From Zoroaster sp. YZ-2022 (lineage: Eukaryota > Echinodermata > Asteroidea > Forcipulatida > Zoroasteridae): a stretch of 64,000 nucleotides of DNA. The position numbers and the translations under genes are program-made. The stretch's first letter is position 1; each line of letters starts with the position of its first letter. This document shows, one piece after another, positions 62,690 through 64,000 of the stretch. Where the stretch lies: the NCBI GenBank assembly GCA_029582265.1, contig CM055816.1, positions 86,207,314 through 86,271,313 of the forward strand, written 5' to 3'. The notes below the pieces were generated by a model that saw only the letters and a program-made list of their open reading frames with translations, had not been told where the DNA came from and ran no database searches.

Positions 62690-64000
62690 CTAAGTTAGGC
62701 GGATCCTTTTGTTGGTATTACCACTGTTAATTTTTTTTTTGAAAATCATTGTACTCTTTTGTGTTTAACGAATTCGCCTTAGACAGAATTATTACATGGA
62801 TTGATTGATAACATCATCAACTTCACACCATGTAAATAATATGCAAAACTATGCTCATTTATGTTTTCAGAGAATACCAATAGTTTAAGTGGCTTACGGT
62901 ATTAATAATTATCCAAAACGAAAATGAGCCCCGTGCGCGGCCTAATGCCCAATCGTTACACGACTGGGGAAAACCGATTAATTAAGTTTGCTTCATTCGT
63001 TTCCAGATTTCAGAGCAATTGTTTCTGTCAAATACATCAACCCCCCACTAGAACAGACAGTGTGAGCAGACAGTATTATGATACATTATTTTCTATCTTC
63101 ATGAAGACAGCAATTCTACATTATAATGAATACAAACGATATGAATGCATTTTATTTTTTTCTCGTAAACAGCTCAATAAAATAAGCTGAAACCTTCACA
63201 GGTTGGTTTTATGCATATATTTACATATATTATAAAGTATGGAATACATTTACTACCCCCGGTAACATTTTATCCAAAGTGTATACTGGATTAAATATTT
63301 GGCCACTGAATTATTCATAAACCTCCAGCAAAATGAATAATTTATGGGTGCAAATGTATTTAAACCAATCACCATAAGCATAACGTTGGGCTCGTCTATA
63401 TTTAAATAAGTAATACCATAACAAAATAGTTACCTGCATTATGTGTTAACATTTCTGTACCGAATCGATAGAGAAATATTAAGAAAATACAGGACCACAG
63501 AATTGACTGGTAAAGGCCCTCAGGGCGTCCGCTACTTCGTGCGTGGTCTTTGTTCGTGAGTTCTGTGAGTCCACGGAACTGAGACCGATTAATTCCTATG
63601 ATAGTTTCCCTGCAGAATATTGGGAAAATTTGCTTTAAGATATTTGACGTTATTGCCTAAGCTAATAAATAATAAAGTGACACTCGACTAGTCTTGTCTG
63701 ATGTGTTCTGATTATATGCTTCGTTTACACCATTTCAAATTAATATTTCCTGGTTGAATTTCATCAAATCATGCAGAATAATGTTATTTTATCAAGTTTC
63801 GAGGCCCAAAATCGTATATTATTTCCTTCCATCCAGGATGCTGCGGTTGTTATATTTTACACGTTTCCATTTCACTTGCTTGTTCGGTACATTAAATCCC
63901 GTATGCCGATACTACTGCACACTTCAGTTGATTAATTCATCCCCTGAAAACCTAATGCTACTGTAATTTGTCAAATTCTGTTTCTCACGCAGACGAAACA
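62690..64000. other. No gene seen
   Basis: AT-rich sequence to the right edge with no recognised coding or repeat signal. Confidence 0.5.

Overview
This is a stretch of an animal nuclear genome: one protein gene with long introns and GT-AG splice sites, buried in many transposable elements and tandem repeats. The style (tRNA-derived SINEs with ATT tails, Penelope-like fragments, hAT-, piggyBac- and Kolobok-type MITEs, THAP-carrying elements, TTAGGG-like repeats) suggests a marine invertebrate deuterostome such as an echinoderm. I infer this from style only and cannot name the species. Nothing looks prokaryotic or viral.

The one clear host gene is an Rh-type ammonium/ammonia transporter on the plus strand. 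Its last eight coding exons lie at 3438-3588, 11363-11507, 12180-12343, 13243-13380, 14413-14546, 15142-15320, 16242-16315 and 21265-21360. They join in frame and encode about 359 residues including both pore histidines. The N-terminal exons must lie left of position 1. A possible poly(A) signal is at 21764-21773. A decayed second copy of the first of these exons sits at 4148-4235, behind a G-rich minisatellite.

Region by region. 1-3400: mariner-like transposase end, a SINE split by a Penelope-like fragment, and a TIR element. 5391-8624: a piggyBac element with good ends and a broken gene. 9146-10712: a repeat split by two inverted SINEs and a TTA expansion, partly triplicated. 13946-14803: a hAT-like MITE and a Kolobok-like MITE around Rh exon 5. 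17726-20783: a TTAA-flanked TIR element, a THAP-carrying element and a 48-bp minisatellite of 23 units, all in the last Rh intron. 22000-26300: repeats only. 27050-27356: a CpG-rich patch with a possible first exon. 28486-29465: a second THAP-carrying element. 29.7-48 kb: repeats and AT-rich sequence without a recognisable gene. 48187-50472: a three-level nest (Harbinger-like element in a LINE in a SINE). 50.6-64 kb: more MITEs, minisatellites, a LINE 3' end and nested pairs.

The strongest patterns are the many insertions flanked by TTAA, in two classes (CCC-ended piggyBac-type and AGG-ended Kolobok/T2-type, two of the latter carrying THAP domains); hAT-like MITEs with readable 8-bp target duplications and ends built from one self-complementary motif; and how tightly element ends crowd the Rh splice sites.
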